A stretch of DNA of 64,000 nucleotides from Rugamonas brunnea (GTDB taxonomy: Bacteria; Pseudomonadota; Gammaproteobacteria; Burkholderiales; Burkholderiaceae_D). Positions 11,002 through 22,321 of this stretch are shown in pieces; position 1 is the first letter of the stretch, and the number at the start of each line of letters is the position of its first letter. The stretch spans positions 1-64,000 of the forward strand of contig NZ_JACEZT010000013.1 in the NCBI RefSeq assembly GCF_014042345.1, in the 5' to 3' direction. Both the position numbers and the translations under genes were made by a program. Below the pieces are notes generated by a model. That model was given only the letters and a program-made list of their open reading frames with translations, was not told the DNA's origin and made no database searches.

Positions 11002-13607
11002 TCACAACGCCGTGTGGTCCTCGTCCGGCAGCCCCACGCGGCGGCCGGTGCCGTGCATCAGCCAGTAGTGGTGGAAGGCCAGCCGGATGTTGTCGCGCAA
11101 CTGGATGTCGTCCCACGGCTTGGTGTAGAAGCGGTAGATGGCGCCGCGGTTGATCGAATCGAGCACCGCCTCCAGCCCCGTGTAGCCGGACAGGATGATG
11201 CGTATCGTGTCCGGGTACATCTCCTTGACCTTGCTGAGAAATTCCGTGCCGCTCATGATGGGCATGCGCTGGTCGCACAGGATCACCTGCACCGGGTGCA
11301 GCGCCAGCAGTTCAAACCCTTCGGCCGGCGACACGGCCGTCAGGATCTGGTAGCCGTCGCGCCGGAACAGCCGGTGCAGCGACGACAGCACATTGACGTC
11401 GTCGTCCACGATCAGCAAAGTCTGGGCCGGCGTATCCTGTCCGCCCGCTTCGGGCGGCAAGCCCTTGCCCGCCTCCACCAGCGCGCCCATCTCGTCGGCC
11501 GGCAGCGGACGGCTGAAGAAGAAGCCCTGCATCTCGTCGCAACGGTTGCGGCGCAGGTATTCGAGCTGGGAGCGCGACTCCACCCCTTCGGCGATCACCC
11601 GCAGCTTGAGGCTGTGCGCCATGCTGATGATGGCCAGCGCGATGGCCGCGTCGTTGGGATTGGTGGTGATGTCGCGCACGAAGGCGATGTCGATCTTGAG
11701 CTTGTCGATCGGGAAGCGCTGCAAATAGGCCAGGCTGGAATAACCGGTGCCGAAATCGTCGATCGCCACCTGCACTCCCAGTTCCCGCAGGTTGGACAGC
11801 ACGACGATGGTGCGCTCGGCGTTCGACATCAGGGCCGTCTCCGTCAGCTCCAGTTCCAGCAGTTCGGGCGGCACCTTGTAGCGCTCCAGCGCCGTGCGCA
11901 CCTCCTGTTCCAGGTCGCCCTCGACGAACTGGCGGCTCGACACGTTCACCGCCACGTGCACGGCGCCCGCGCCCGCGCGCGCCCAGGCCGCGATCTGGCG
12001 GCAGGCCGTGTCGATGATCCAGGCGCCGACCCGCACGATCAGGCCCGTGTCCTCCAGCACCGGCACGAATTCGGCCGGGAACACCAGGCCGTAGCCGGGC
12101 CGCTGCCAGCGCAGCAGGGCTTCCGCGCCGCTGATGGCGCCCGTGTGCAGGTTGACCTTGGGCTGGAAATACAGCACCAGCTCGTCGTTGTCGAGCGCGC
12201 GCCGCAGCGCCATCTCCAGGTCCAGCCGCGCCAGCACCTGCACGTTCATGCCGGCCGTGAAGAAGCGGTAGCCGTCGCGCCCGGCCTCCTTGGCCCGGTT
12301 CATGGCCGTGTCGGCGTAGTTGACCAGGGTTTCCGGGTCGGTGGCGTCGTCCGGGTACATGGCGATGCCGATGCTGGCCGTCAGCGTGGGGTGGTGTTCG
12401 CCCAGCTCGAACGGCGCGCGCAGCGCCTCGCGCACTTCGTTGGCCACGTAGACGGCGTCCTGCTGGTCGCGCGTCATGGTCAGGATCAGGCCGAACTCGT
12501 CGCCGCCGAGGCGGCCCACCGTGTCGCGGATGCGCACGCACTGCACCAGCCGGTTGCTGAACTGGCGCAGCAGTTCGTCGCCCAGCGCCGCGCCCAGCGA
12601 ATCGTTGATGTTCTTGAAGCGGTCGAGCGCGATGAACAGCACCACGATGCGCCATTCCTTGTCCTGCGCCAGCTCGATCGATTCGGCCAGGGTCTGGAAG
12701 AACAGGCTGCGGTTGGGCAGGCCCGTCAGGCTGTCGTAGCGGGCCATGTGGCGCAGCCGTTCCTGGGCCTGGCGGCGCTCGCTGATGTCGCGCGCCACCC
12801 CCAGCAGCACGGGCGCCTGGCCCGGCGCGGCGCCCGGCTGCAACTGCCAGTAGATCTCGGCCGGCACCTTGGCCTGGTCGTAGCGCGCCAGTTCGATCTC
12901 GGCCAGCTCCGGCGCGCGCGACGCCGCCGCGCCGGCCACGGCGCCGGCCTGGCCGGCCAGCCGCGCGGCCTGCTCGCGCAGCGCCTCGGGCGTGCCCAGC
13001 GCCAGCCGCTGCGGCGTCTGCGCCAGCAGCGCGTCGCGCTCGTAGCCGAGCATGCGGCAGGCGCCGTCGTTCACGTCCAGCAGGTCCAGGCTGTGGGCGT
13101 CGAGCAGGAAGATGGCGTCGGCCGTGGCGTCCATGGCGCTGCGGAAGCGCTGCAACTCGGCGGTGCGCTCGCGCACGGTCTGCTCCAGGCGGGCGTTGTA
13201 GTCGCGCGCCTCGCGGTGCAGCAGGCGCACCTCCAGCATGTTGCGGATGCGGGTCAGCACCTCCACCGGGTCGAACGGCTTGCTGACGAAGTCGCGCGCG
13301 CCGGCTTCCAGCGCGGCCAGCTTCTTGTCCGGTTCGGCCGTCACCACCAGCACCGGCAGGTAGGCTTCCGTCTCCAGCGGCTTGAGCGCCTCCATCACCT
13401 CGAAGCCGCTCATGTGCGGCATGTGCAGGTCGAGGATGATCAGGTCGTAGCGGTGCTCGGCGTGCCAGGGCGCCACCTGCGTCGGGTCGCCGGTGGCGCT
13501 GACGGCCTGGTAGCCGCTGCTCGACAACAGGAATTCGAGCAGCTGGATGTTGACCGGCTGGTCGTCGACGATGAGGATTTTCGCCCGCAGGATGTCGTCT
13601 TGGCTGA

Positions 13608-13611
<4 letters not shown>
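11002..13611 (-). CDS. REC-PAS-GGDEF-EAL-REC response regulator (c-di-GMP turnover)
   Basis: This 869-residue soluble protein has five modules. A receiver domain (about 10-128) carries LIVDDQPVN and the phospho-acceptor in LIILDLHMPHMSG, and a PAS segment follows (about 145-270). A GGDEF domain has an intact GGDEF at 369-373. An EAL domain (about 475-725) has EALLRW at 497, DDFGTGYSSLAYL and IAEGVES. A second receiver at the C-terminus has LIVDDDVNVL and ILCDQRMPIMSG. Both catalytic domains look active, so it may make and degrade c-di-GMP depending on phosphorylation. Its ATG overlaps the stop of the upstream hybrid kinase gene, so the kinase is the likely phosphodonor. Confidence 0.93.
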
Positions 13612-15640
<2,029 letters not shown>

Positions 15641-15644
<4 letters not shown>

Positions 15645-16264
15645 ATCGCCCCCTGCACGCGGTAGGCGGCCGACAGCATGCGCGCGCTGATCTTGATGTG
15701 CGCGGCCAGCGCCTGCTTGAGCGCCACTTCGAAGCGCAGCTTGTCGTCGGCGATGACGAAATGGATGATGCTGCCCTGCGCATGCACTTCCTCGCTGTCG
15801 GACACGGTCAGCACGGACTGGTTCTGGCAGGTGGCCAGCAAGTCCGGCAACTGCGCCTTGTCCACGGCGCCCAGGAACAGCATGTGCAGCCCGGCCAGGG
15901 AATCGCCCTTGCGCACCCGTTTCACCTGCAGCGGATGGCCGCCGGCATTGCGGCCGGCCACCGTCAGTTCGAGCTGGTCGGCCAGCGCGTCGGCGCCGGC
16001 CACGCCGATCAGCAGCGGGCTGTCGGCATGGGCGAAGCTGCCCTCGGGCCATTCGACGAAACCGGCGAACTTGTACAGGTAGGCGGCCTTGACCTGGCGC
16101 TCCAGCGCGCCCGCCTGGGCCGACGCGGCGCCCGGCGCCAGCAGCGCCGGCCCGGTGACGCCGGCCACGGCGGCCGCCAGCAAGAGGCGCCGGCGCACGC
16201 GCGCGGGCGCGTCCGCACGTGCGGCCGGGGTCGTTCCAGTGTCGAAACCGTTCAACGACGTCAT
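15641..16264 (-). CDS. YfiR family periplasmic protein
   Basis: From the ATG at 16264 this gene encodes 207 residues. An arginine-rich stretch followed by a hydrophobic segment (RRRLLLAAAVAG) ending in ASAQA makes a signal peptide, possibly Tat-type. The mature part has the YfiR-family pattern VKAAYLYKFAGFVEWP, PLLIGVAG, VKRVRKG and IHFVIADDKLRFEVALK near the C-terminus. Pseudomonas YfiR is a periplasmic repressor of the diguanylate cyclase YfiN. Here it precedes a CHASE8-like hybrid kinase by a four-base overlap. A GTG at 16303 would add 13 residues. I see no strong ribosome binding site for either start. Confidence 0.82.
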
Positions 16265-16587
16265 AGCTGGGCTGTCAGAGTCAATGCGATGCGGGCCGGG
16301 CACCGTGCGGTGGGCGCCGTCGGCCAGGTCCGCGCGTCGGGCGCGGCTTGCAAATGGACAGTCTCGCGGCGCGCGCCCACAGGCGCGGGCGGGCGTGGTG
16401 CGTCTCCGAGTGTACGCACTTTCCCGCCGCTTGGGGAGCTTTTTTCACAACATTACCGATTGAACAGGAGCACCGGCGCAGCGGGGAACGGCACTGGCAC
16501 GGGCCAGTGCGGCATGGTAAAGTGAACTCAGGCCGTGACGAGGAGACCGTCCCGCATCCGACAGACTCTGCCGTGAAGGAGCATATC
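16265..16587. promoter_or_regulatory. divergent intergenic region between yfiR-like gene and pncC
   Basis: These 323 bases hold no gene. They must contain the promoter of the minus-strand signalling operon and that of pncC. The clearest element is a perfect palindrome, GCACTGGC / GCCAGTGC with a four-base loop, at 16491-16510. A TAAAGT -10-like hexamer lies at 16517-16522 on the plus strand. The pncC ribosome binding site GAAGGAG is at 16575-16581. No regulator can be assigned. Confidence 0.45.
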
Positions 16588-17073
16588 GTGACCACCCCCA
16601 CCATCATCGAACTGGCCACCCGGGTCGGCCAGGCGCTGCAACAGAAAGGCTGGCTGCTGACGACGGCCGAATCGTGCACGGGGGGCGGTATCGCCCAGGC
16701 CATCACCGAGATCGCCGGGTCCACCGGCTGGTTCGACTGCGGCTTCGTCACCTATTCCAACGCCTCCAAGACGGAGATGCTGGACGTGCCGGCCGCGCTG
16801 ATGGCGCAGCTGGGCAGCGTGAGCGAGGAAGTGGCGGCTGCCATGGCCAATGGCGCGCTGGGCGCCAGCAACGCCCATGTGGCCGTGTCGGTGACGGGCA
16901 TCGCCGGTCCCACCGGGGCCGTGCCGGGCAAGCCGGTGGGCACGGTGTGCTTTGGCTGGTCCGATGGCAACCAGGTGCGCACCGAGCGCCTGGTGTTCCC
17001 TGGCGACCGCCAGGCCGTGCGCGAACAGACGGTGGTCCATGCGCTGCGCGGACTGCTGCGCTTCATCGACTGA
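16588..17073 (+). CDS. pncC: nicotinamide-nucleotide amidase (CinA C-terminal domain family)
   Basis: This 161-residue protein consists of only the CinA C-terminal amidase domain and deamidates nicotinamide mononucleotide in pyridine nucleotide recycling. It has TTAESCTGGGIAQAI with the catalytic Ser, FVTYSNASK, VSVTGIAGPTG and GTVCFGW. The start is a GTG at 16588 preceded by GAAGGAG at six bases, which beats the earlier in-frame codons. Length matches stand-alone PncC. Confidence 0.93.
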   Translation: MTTPTIIELATRVGQALQQKGWLLTTAESCTGGGIAQAITEIAGSTGWFDCGFVTYSNASKTEMLDVPAALMAQLGSVSEEVAAAMANGALGASNAHVAVSVTGIAGPTGAVPGKPVGTVCFGWSDGNQVRTERLVFPGDRQAVREQTVVHALRGLLRFID

Positions 17074-17208
17074 GTCATCGCCTGAGTGCATTGCCGGCCG
17101 CCACGGCCCGGTTGCTATCCGCTCCCAAAACAATTACCCTCGACGCTGTGCGACGCGCCCCGCGGTGGCCGCACGTCCGAAGGAATCACAGACTCAGGGA
17201 GTATTTTG

Positions 17209-17937
17209 ATGCAAAACACGGTACATTTCATTCTCCAGGGCAAGGGCGGCATCGGCAAGACGCTGGTGTCGACCATCCTGGCCCAGTGGATCGCGGGCAA
17301 GGATGAAACGCCGCTGCGCTGTTACGACACCGACCAGGAAAACGCCACCTTCTCGCGCTACAAGGCGATGGCCGTCAAGCACGTGCCGGTGATGACGGAC
17401 ACGCGCAACATCGACCCCAAGCGCTTCGACGCCCTGATGATCGACATCCTGGAGGAAGACGGCAACTGCGTGATCGACAACGGCGCCAACACCTTCTCGC
17501 CGCTGATGGGCTACCTGATCGAGAACGACTGCTTCTCGCTGCTGGAGGAATCGGGCCGCAAGGTCTACATCCACACCATCGTCGGCGGCGGCGACACGCT
17601 GCACGACACGGCCATGGGCTTCGTGTCGACGGCCAAGTCGACCAATGTGCCGCTGGTGCTGTGGGAGAACGAGCACTTCGGCCTGCTGCAGTCGGCCTCC
17701 GGCAAGCAGTTCACGGAATCGCAGACCTATGCCGACAACGCGGCGCGGGTCAAGGGCCGCGTGGTGCTGGCCCAGCGCAACGCCGACACCTTCGGCGCCG
17801 ACATCAAGAAGATGAACACGGCGCGCATGACGGCCAACGAGGTCAAGGAAAGCGACAAGTTCAATGTGATGGAGAAGCAGCGCATCAAGGTCGTGTTCCG
17901 CGACCTGTTCGAGCAACTCGACAAAGTGCAGTGGTAA
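17209..17937 (+). CDS. TraL-like ParA-family ATPase
   Basis: This 242-residue P-loop protein starts with a deviant Walker A, LQGKGGIGKTLVSTILAQW (residues 9-27), followed by CYDTDQENATFSRYKA and NCVIDNGANTF. It ends with QRIKVVFRDLFEQLD. This arrangement and length match TraL of IncP-type conjugation systems (LQGKGGVGK, TDP-NATF, IDNGA, R-LFEQLD) as I remember them. A ribosome binding site AGGGAG precedes the ATG. The next gene starts three bases after the stop and resembles TraM, so a TraL-TraM pair is present without other transfer genes in the window. Function on the chromosome is unknown. Confidence 0.8.
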   Translation: MQNTVHFILQGKGGIGKTLVSTILAQWIAGKDETPLRCYDTDQENATFSRYKAMAVKHVPVMTDTRNIDPKRFDALMIDILEEDGNCVIDNGANTFSPLMGYLIENDCFSLLEESGRKVYIHTIVGGGDTLHDTAMGFVSTAKSTNVPLVLWENEHFGLLQSASGKQFTESQTYADNAARVKGRVVLAQRNADTFGADIKKMNTARMTANEVKESDKFNVMEKQRIKVVFRDLFEQLDKVQW

Positions 17938-17940
17938 GCC

Positions 17941-18543
17941 ATGGACCAGCACAAGCTGCGCAGCCTCGTCTTTGAAAAAACCGGTGTGCGGATCGACGTC
18001 GACGATCCCATCTTCGCGCTGGTGGCGCTGAACGAGGCGGTGCTGGAGGAGACCGTGGAACGCCACGTGGCGCTGATCGAAGCGGCCTCGCGCGACTTGG
18101 CGCAGCACGCACGCGCGGCCGGCGGCCTGACGGAGGCGGCCGCATTGCCAGCGGTGGCGGCACCGGCGGCAGCAGGGGGGCCAGCGTCGTCATCGGCGGC
18201 GGCCGGCGCCAGCATGGCGGCCGACGCGTCCCCCATGCCTTTGGCCGCGCAGGCGCCATCGCCGGTGTCCACAGCGGACGCGCCCACGGCTGGCGCCTTC
18301 TCGCCGCGCGAATGGCGCTTGCTGGGCGCGGCGGCGGCCGTGTCCATGCTCAGTGCCCTGCTGGTGCTGGGCGGCCAGGCCCTGTTCTTCAAACCCGTCC
18401 CGCCCCCCGCACCCATCGTGCAAGCCAAGAGCCTGACAGCCGAACAACTGCTGGCCATCCAGAACGGCGAAAAGCTGGCCAAGGCCGTGCAAAAGCTCGA
18501 CCCCAAGGCCCGCAATCTGGTGCAGGCGGAAATGCAGAAATAA
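17941..18543 (+). CDS. TraM-like membrane protein, partner of the TraL-like ATPase
   Basis: This 200-residue protein begins with a small conserved region (about 1-60: LRSLVFEKTGVRIDVDDPI, ALNEAVLEETVERH) like the N-terminus of IncP TraM. An alanine/proline-rich linker follows (about 60-115), then one transmembrane helix (about 125-147, AAAAVSMLSALLVLGG) and a short charged tail that ends in repeated LxxxQK-like residues. The start codon is three bases downstream of the TraL-like stop, so the two are co-transcribed. The assignment to TraM rests on the N-terminal pattern, single helix and gene order and is moderate. Confidence 0.68.
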   Translation: MDQHKLRSLVFEKTGVRIDVDDPIFALVALNEAVLEETVERHVALIEAASRDLAQHARAAGGLTEAAALPAVAAPAAAGGPASSSAAAGASMAADASPMPLAAQAPSPVSTADAPTAGAFSPREWRLLGAAAAVSMLSALLVLGGQALFFKPVPPPAPIVQAKSLTAEQLLAIQNGEKLAKAVQKLDPKARNLVQAEMQK

Positions 18544-18584
18544 CCTGACGTTCCGACGTCAACTGCTATCGCGCGCCGTTTTCT

Positions 18585-18616
18585 GCTAACATATGAACAC
18601 CTATTCATATGTTAGC
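18585..18616. promoter_or_regulatory. ArsR/SmtB-type operator
   Basis: A perfect inverted repeat with 13-base arms, GCTAACATATGAA and TTCATATGTTAGC, separated by six bases. The central TGAA-N6-TTCA is the hallmark of zinc-responsive SmtB/CzrA-type operators. It covers the first possible ATG of the downstream repressor gene (18609), so repressor binding would block its own transcription start region. Confidence 0.85.
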
Positions 18617-18935
18617 CATGAAATCCTACGCTGAATCCGATCCCGCCATCGCGCAACTGGCCGATTTGTTCCACTTGCTGGGCGACCCGACGCGCTTGCG
18701 CATCGTGCTGGCCTGCCTGACCACGCCGGTGGCGGTGAGCTCGATCGCCGCGTCGCTGCACCTGAGCGGCTCGCTGGTGAGTCACCACCTGCGCCTGCTG
18801 CGCGCGGCCCGCATCGTCAAGTCGGAACGGCATGGCAAACAAGTGTTCTACACCGCCGCCGATGGCCACATCAGCGACGTCCTGTGCGATATGCTCGAAC
18901 ATATCGCCGAACCTACTCCAGGAAGCGAAGCATGA
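18609..18935 (+). CDS. ArsR/SmtB family zinc-responsive repressor
   Basis: This 108-residue winged-helix repressor has LFHLLGDPTRLRIVLACL, the recognition helix LSGSLVSHHLRLLR and the wing KSERHGKQVFYTAA. Its last helix carries D85, H87, H98 and E101, spaced D-x-H-x10-H-x2-E exactly like the alpha-5 zinc site of SmtB. It lacks the alpha-3 CxC arsenic site, so zinc (or cobalt/cadmium) sensing is likely. It overlaps the CDF exporter gene by four bases. An alternative ATG at 18618 lies just outside the operator. Neither start has a clear ribosome binding site. Confidence 0.92.
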   Translation: MLAMKSYAESDPAIAQLADLFHLLGDPTRLRIVLACLTTPVAVSSIAASLHLSGSLVSHHLRLLRAARIVKSERHGKQVFYTAADGHISDVLCDMLEHIAEPTPGSEA

Positions 18936-20032
18936 GCCGCCACCACGATCACCACGGGCATGACCATGCTCACCACGACCACCAGCATGGCCACGGCCAT
19001 AGTCACGGTCACGGCCACCATCACCACCACGGCGACCCGACCACCCACGGCCGCGCGTTCGCCATCGCCATCGTGCTCAACAGCGTGTTCGTGGCGATCG
19101 AATTCATCTACGGTTTCATCGCCAATTCGACGGCGCTGATGGCCGACGCCGGCCACAACCTGTCGGACGTGCTGGGCCTGATGCTGGCCTGGGTCGCGGC
19201 CATCCTGGCCAAGCGCCTGCCTGATGGCCGCTACACCTACGGCATGCGCAGCAGTTCGATGCTGGCCGCGCTGTTCAATTCCATGCTGCTGATGCTGGCC
19301 TGCGGCGCCATCGCGTGGGAAGCGGTCCAGCAATTGCTGCATCCGTCCCCGGTGGCGGGCGTGACGGTGTCGGTGGTGGCGGCCGTGGGCATCGCGATCA
19401 ATGGTTTCTCGGCCTGGTTGTTCATGGCCGGCAGCAAGGACGACATCAACATCCGCGGGGCCTACCTGCACATGGCGGCCGATGCCGCCATCTCGCTGGG
19501 CGTGCTGCTGGCCGGCCTGGCCGTGATGTACACGGGCTGGAGCTGGCTCGACCCGCTGGTCAGTATTTCCATCGTGGCCATCATCGCGTGGAGCACCTGG
19601 TCGCTGCTGAAGATGTCGCTGCGGATGATGATGGCAGCCGTGCCCGATGGCGTGAACCATGCCGACGTGGAGCGCTTCCTGCGCGGCCGCGACGGCGTGA
19701 CCGACATCCACGACCTGCACATCTGGGCCATGAGCACCACCGAGACGGCCCTGACCGTGCACCTGGTGATGCCGTCCGGCTATCCGGGTGACGTGGCGAT
19801 GGACGCCATCACCGCCCAGCTCAAGCACGACTACGCTATCCACCACTGCACGCTGCAAATCGAGCAAGGCACCACCGTCCACGCGTGCAGCCTGCACGAC
19901 CATGGCGAGCCGGCTGCGGCCAGCCATGCCCACGATCACGATCACGATCACGATCATGAGCATGATCACGGGCATGACCACGGGCATCAGCACAACCAAG
20001 GCCATGCACACAATCACGGCCACCAGCATTAA
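18932..20032 (+). CDS. CDF family zinc/divalent cation exporter
   Basis: This 366-residue cation diffusion facilitator has six predicted helices. The metal site residues are in ALMADAGHNLSD (helix 2) and HMAADAAISLG (helix 5). Histidine-rich tails flank the protein: residues 4-33 have about 15 His, and the last 35 residues are alternating His/Asp. It exports cytoplasmic zinc in exchange for protons and is coupled (ATGA) to the zinc-type repressor gene. The C-terminal cytoplasmic domain (about 240-325) includes DIHDLHIWAMS. The His tails may buffer or sense zinc. Confidence 0.94.
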   Translation: MSRHHDHHGHDHAHHDHQHGHGHSHGHGHHHHHGDPTTHGRAFAIAIVLNSVFVAIEFIYGFIANSTALMADAGHNLSDVLGLMLAWVAAILAKRLPDGRYTYGMRSSSMLAALFNSMLLMLACGAIAWEAVQQLLHPSPVAGVTVSVVAAVGIAINGFSAWLFMAGSKDDINIRGAYLHMAADAAISLGVLLAGLAVMYTGWSWLDPLVSISIVAIIAWSTWSLLKMSLRMMMAAVPDGVNHADVERFLRGRDGVTDIHDLHIWAMSTTETALTVHLVMPSGYPGDVAMDAITAQLKHDYAIHHCTLQIEQGTTVHACSLHDHGEPAAASHAHDHDHDHDHEHDHGHDHGHQHNQGHAHNHGHQH

Positions 20033-20034
20033 AC

Positions 20035-20089
20035 GCAGCCACTAAGCACAGCCACTAAGCACAACGGCCGGCATGCAAGCCGGCCGTTG
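20035..20089 (+). terminator. short direct repeat and hairpin terminator after the zinc exporter
   Basis: Right after the stop, CAGCCACTAAGCAC occurs twice in tandem (about 20035-20062). It is followed by a perfect 11-bp hairpin, CAACGGCCGGC / GCCGGCCGTTG, at 20062-20089 with a T-containing tail. It probably ends the zinc operon and may serve the converging cysK gene as well. Confidence 0.7.
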
Positions 20090-20124
20090 TTCGTTGCGGC
20101 GCCCTGGTGGCGCCACTTCCTTTC

Positions 20125-21057
20125 TTAGTCCGCGAGGTTGGCGTACAGCGGCGTGCTCAGGTAACGCTCACCATACGACGGCACGATCGTGACGATCATC
20201 TTGCCTGCGTTTTCCGGACGCTGCGCCACCTGCATGGCGGCCCACAGCGCCGCGCCGGCGGAAATCCCCACCAGCAAACCTTCCTGCCGGGCCGCGTCGC
20301 GCGCCGTGGTGAACGCGTTATCGTTGCTGACGCAAACGACTTCATCGTAGACCTGGGTGTTCAGCACGCCCGGCACGAAGCCGGCGCCGATGCCCTGGAT
20401 CGGGTGCGGCCCCTTGGTGCCCTTGGACAGCATGGGCGACGCCTCCGGCTCCACGGCGATGCACTGGAAGCCGGGCTTGCGCGCCTTGAGCACTTCGCCC
20501 ACGCCGGTGATGGTGCCGCCGGTGCCCACGCCGGCCACCAGGATGTCGATCCGGCCGTCAGTGTCGCGCCAGATTTCCTCGGCCGTCGTGCGGCGGTGCA
20601 CGGCGGGATTGGCGGGATTGTTGAATTGCTGCGGCATCAGGCAGCGCGGGTCGGCCGCGCACATTTCCTCGGCCTTGCGGATGGCGCCCAGCATGCCTTC
20701 GGCGCCCGGCGTGAGCACCAGTTCGGCGCCATAGGCGCGCAGCAGCATGCGCCGCTCGCGGCTCATGGTGTCGGGCATGACCAGCGTGCAGCGGTAGCCG
20801 CGCGCGGCGCACACCATGGCCAGCGCGATGCCAGTGTTGCCGCTGGTGGGTTCGACGATGATGGTGTCGGGCCGGATCTGGCCGGCCGCTTCGGCGGCCT
20901 CGATCATGGCCAGGCCGATGCGGTCTTTCACGCTGTGGCCAGGATTGGCGTATTCCAGCTTGGCCAGGATTTGCGCGCCGGCGCCGGCGGCCAGGCGGTT
21001 CAGGCGTACCAGCGGGGTGTTGCCGATCAATTCGGTGATGTCGTTGGCGATTTTCAT
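20125..21057 (-). CDS. cysK: cysteine synthase A
   Basis: This 310-residue PLP enzyme makes L-cysteine from O-acetylserine and sulfide. The PLP lysine is in NPGHSVKDR, the substrate loop is [11 protein letters not shown] and the phosphate loop is [10 protein letters not shown]. The sequence pattern and length favour CysK over CysM. A good ribosome binding site (GGAG) precedes the ATG. It is a single gene with its end facing the zinc exporter operon. Confidence 0.93.
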   Translation of the reverse strand: MKIANDITELIGNTPLVRLNRLAAGAGAQILAKLEYANPGHSVKDRIGLAMIEAAEAAGQIRPDTIIVEPTSGNTGIALAMVCAARGYRCTLVMPDTMSRERRMLLRAYGAELVLTPGAEGMLGAIRKAEEMCAADPRCLMPQQFNNPANPAVHRRTTAEEIWRDTDGRIDILVAGVGTGGTITGVGEVLKARKPGFQCIAVEPEASPMLSKGTKGPHPIQGIGAGFVPGVLNTQVYDEVVCVSNDNAFTTARDAARQEGLLVGISAGAALWAAMQVAQRPENAGKMIVTIVPSYGERYLSTPLYANLAD

Positions 21058-21141
21058 TTGTTGTTCTCCGCGGGTGGAATTCGAATCAATAGTCTACCGC
21101 TTTTTGTTGCACGCGGGAGCGGTAGCCGCGCTCGCTGCGCC

Positions 21142-21681
21142 TTATTTCACGTCCACCAGTTCGACCTCGAACAGCAGTGCGGAATTGGGAGGAATGTCGC
21201 CACCGGGGGCGCCGCGCGAACCGTAGGCCAGGTCGGCGGGGATGATCAGGGTGCGCTTGCCACCCACCTTCATGCCCTGCACGCCCTGGTCCCAGCCTTT
21301 GATGACGCGGCCCGCGCCGAGCGGGAATTCCAGCGGCTCACGGCCGGGGTCGCGCGACGAGTCGAACTTCTTGCCACGGAAATTGCGCGCCAGCGGGCGG
21401 TACAGCCAACCCGTGTAATGGACGCGGACGGTGGCGCCGGTCACGGCTTCCTTGCCGTGGCCGACCTTGGTGTCGGTGACGATCAGCTGATCGGCCAGCG
21501 GACCGGGGCTGGCCGACCCCGGCACCACCGGCGCTGCGGCTGGCGCGGCGGCCGGCGCGTCGGCGGCCGGTGCGCTGGCAGGTTGCGGCTGCACCTGTGC
21601 CTGATCCTGGGCCTGGGCTGGCATGGCCGCCATGGCGACACTGGCGCTGCAGAAAGCGAGGGTAATCAAACGACGCATCAT
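21142..21681 (-). CDS. exported FKBP-type peptidyl-prolyl isomerase
   Basis: This 179-residue protein has an N-terminal signal peptide ending near AQA, an Ala/Pro-rich linker (about 25-62) and one FKBP domain (about 68-179). The domain has GATVRVHYTGWL, KKFDSSRD, PLEFPLGAGRVIKGWD and LAYGSRGAPG, covering the usual active-site residues. It should assist folding in the periplasm. The gene is single and divergent from thpR, and symmetric -10-like sequences (TATGAT/TATCAT) lie in the 93-base gap. Confidence 0.92.
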   Translation of the reverse strand: MMRRLITLAFCSASVAMAAMPAQAQDQAQVQPQPASAPAADAPAAAPAAAPVVPGSASPGPLADQLIVTDTKVGHGKEAVTGATVRVHYTGWLYRPLARNFRGKKFDSSRDPGREPLEFPLGAGRVIKGWDQGVQGMKVGGKRTLIIPADLAYGSRGAPGGDIPPNSALLFEVELVDVK

Positions 21682-21774
21682 GTTGTATTCTTTCGGTCAG
21701 AGTTGGACTTGGCCGCGCACGGCAAGCCGGGGCGTCAAGACGGAGCGGCATTATCATAGCAAAACCTGCCATTT

Positions 21775-22287
21775 ATGCACGACGATACTGGACCACAGAA
21801 GTTGTTTTTCGCGCTCTGGCCCGAGCCGGCCGAACGCGATGCGCTCGCACCATGGCAGACGCTGGTGCGCGGACGTCCGGTGGTGACGGCCAACCTGCAT
21901 TTGACGCTGGCCTTCCTGGGCTGGCAGCCGGCGGCGGCCGTGGCGCCGCTAATGGCCATCCTCGACGGCCTCCGCGTGCCGCCGCTGGAACTGGCGTTCG
22001 ATATGGTGGGCTACTTCAGCGGCCAGCGCATCGCCTGGGCCGGCATGCGCGCACCGCCGCCGGCGCTGCTGGCGTTGCAGGAACAATTGATCGCCGCGCT
22101 GGCGCAGGCCGGATTTTCAGCCGACAGCCACGGGCCATTCCGCCCGCACGTGACGCTGACGCGCCACGCGCCCGCGCCGGAAGTGCAGATCGCCACGCCC
22201 GTCCATTGGCGCCACGCGCAGGTGGCGCTGATGCGCTCGGGGACACCGGACGGCGTGTACCGCGTGCTGCGCGCGAGGCGAAGCTAG
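21775..22287 (+). CDS. thpR: RNA 2',3'-cyclic phosphodiesterase (2H family)
   Basis: This 170-residue 2H phosphoesterase starts with KLFFALWPEPAERDAL and has the two catalytic H-x-T/S-x motifs, HLTLAFLG and HVTLTRH. It opens 2',3'-cyclic phosphate ends of RNA. Length is typical. The gene runs alone and converges on tcdA with a 34-base gap. Confidence 0.9.
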   Translation: MHDDTGPQKLFFALWPEPAERDALAPWQTLVRGRPVVTANLHLTLAFLGWQPAAAVAPLMAILDGLRVPPLELAFDMVGYFSGQRIAWAGMRAPPPALLALQEQLIAALAQAGFSADSHGPFRPHVTLTRHAPAPEVQIATPVHWRHAQVALMRSGTPDGVYRVLRARRS

Positions 22288-22321
22288 TCCGCCCGCGTCG
22301 GCGCGGAGGGTGAAGTGAAGA

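Noticed and set aside
17209..18543. TraL/TraM-like genes as part of an integrated conjugative element
   Set aside because: No integrase, attachment repeats, relaxase or mating-pair genes are visible on either side, and pncC and a zinc operon flank the pair closely.
19932..20032. Repeated CAC/GAT triplets as a possible DNA repeat or CRISPR-like array
   Set aside because: They encode the His/Asp-rich tail of the zinc exporter and show no spacer structure.
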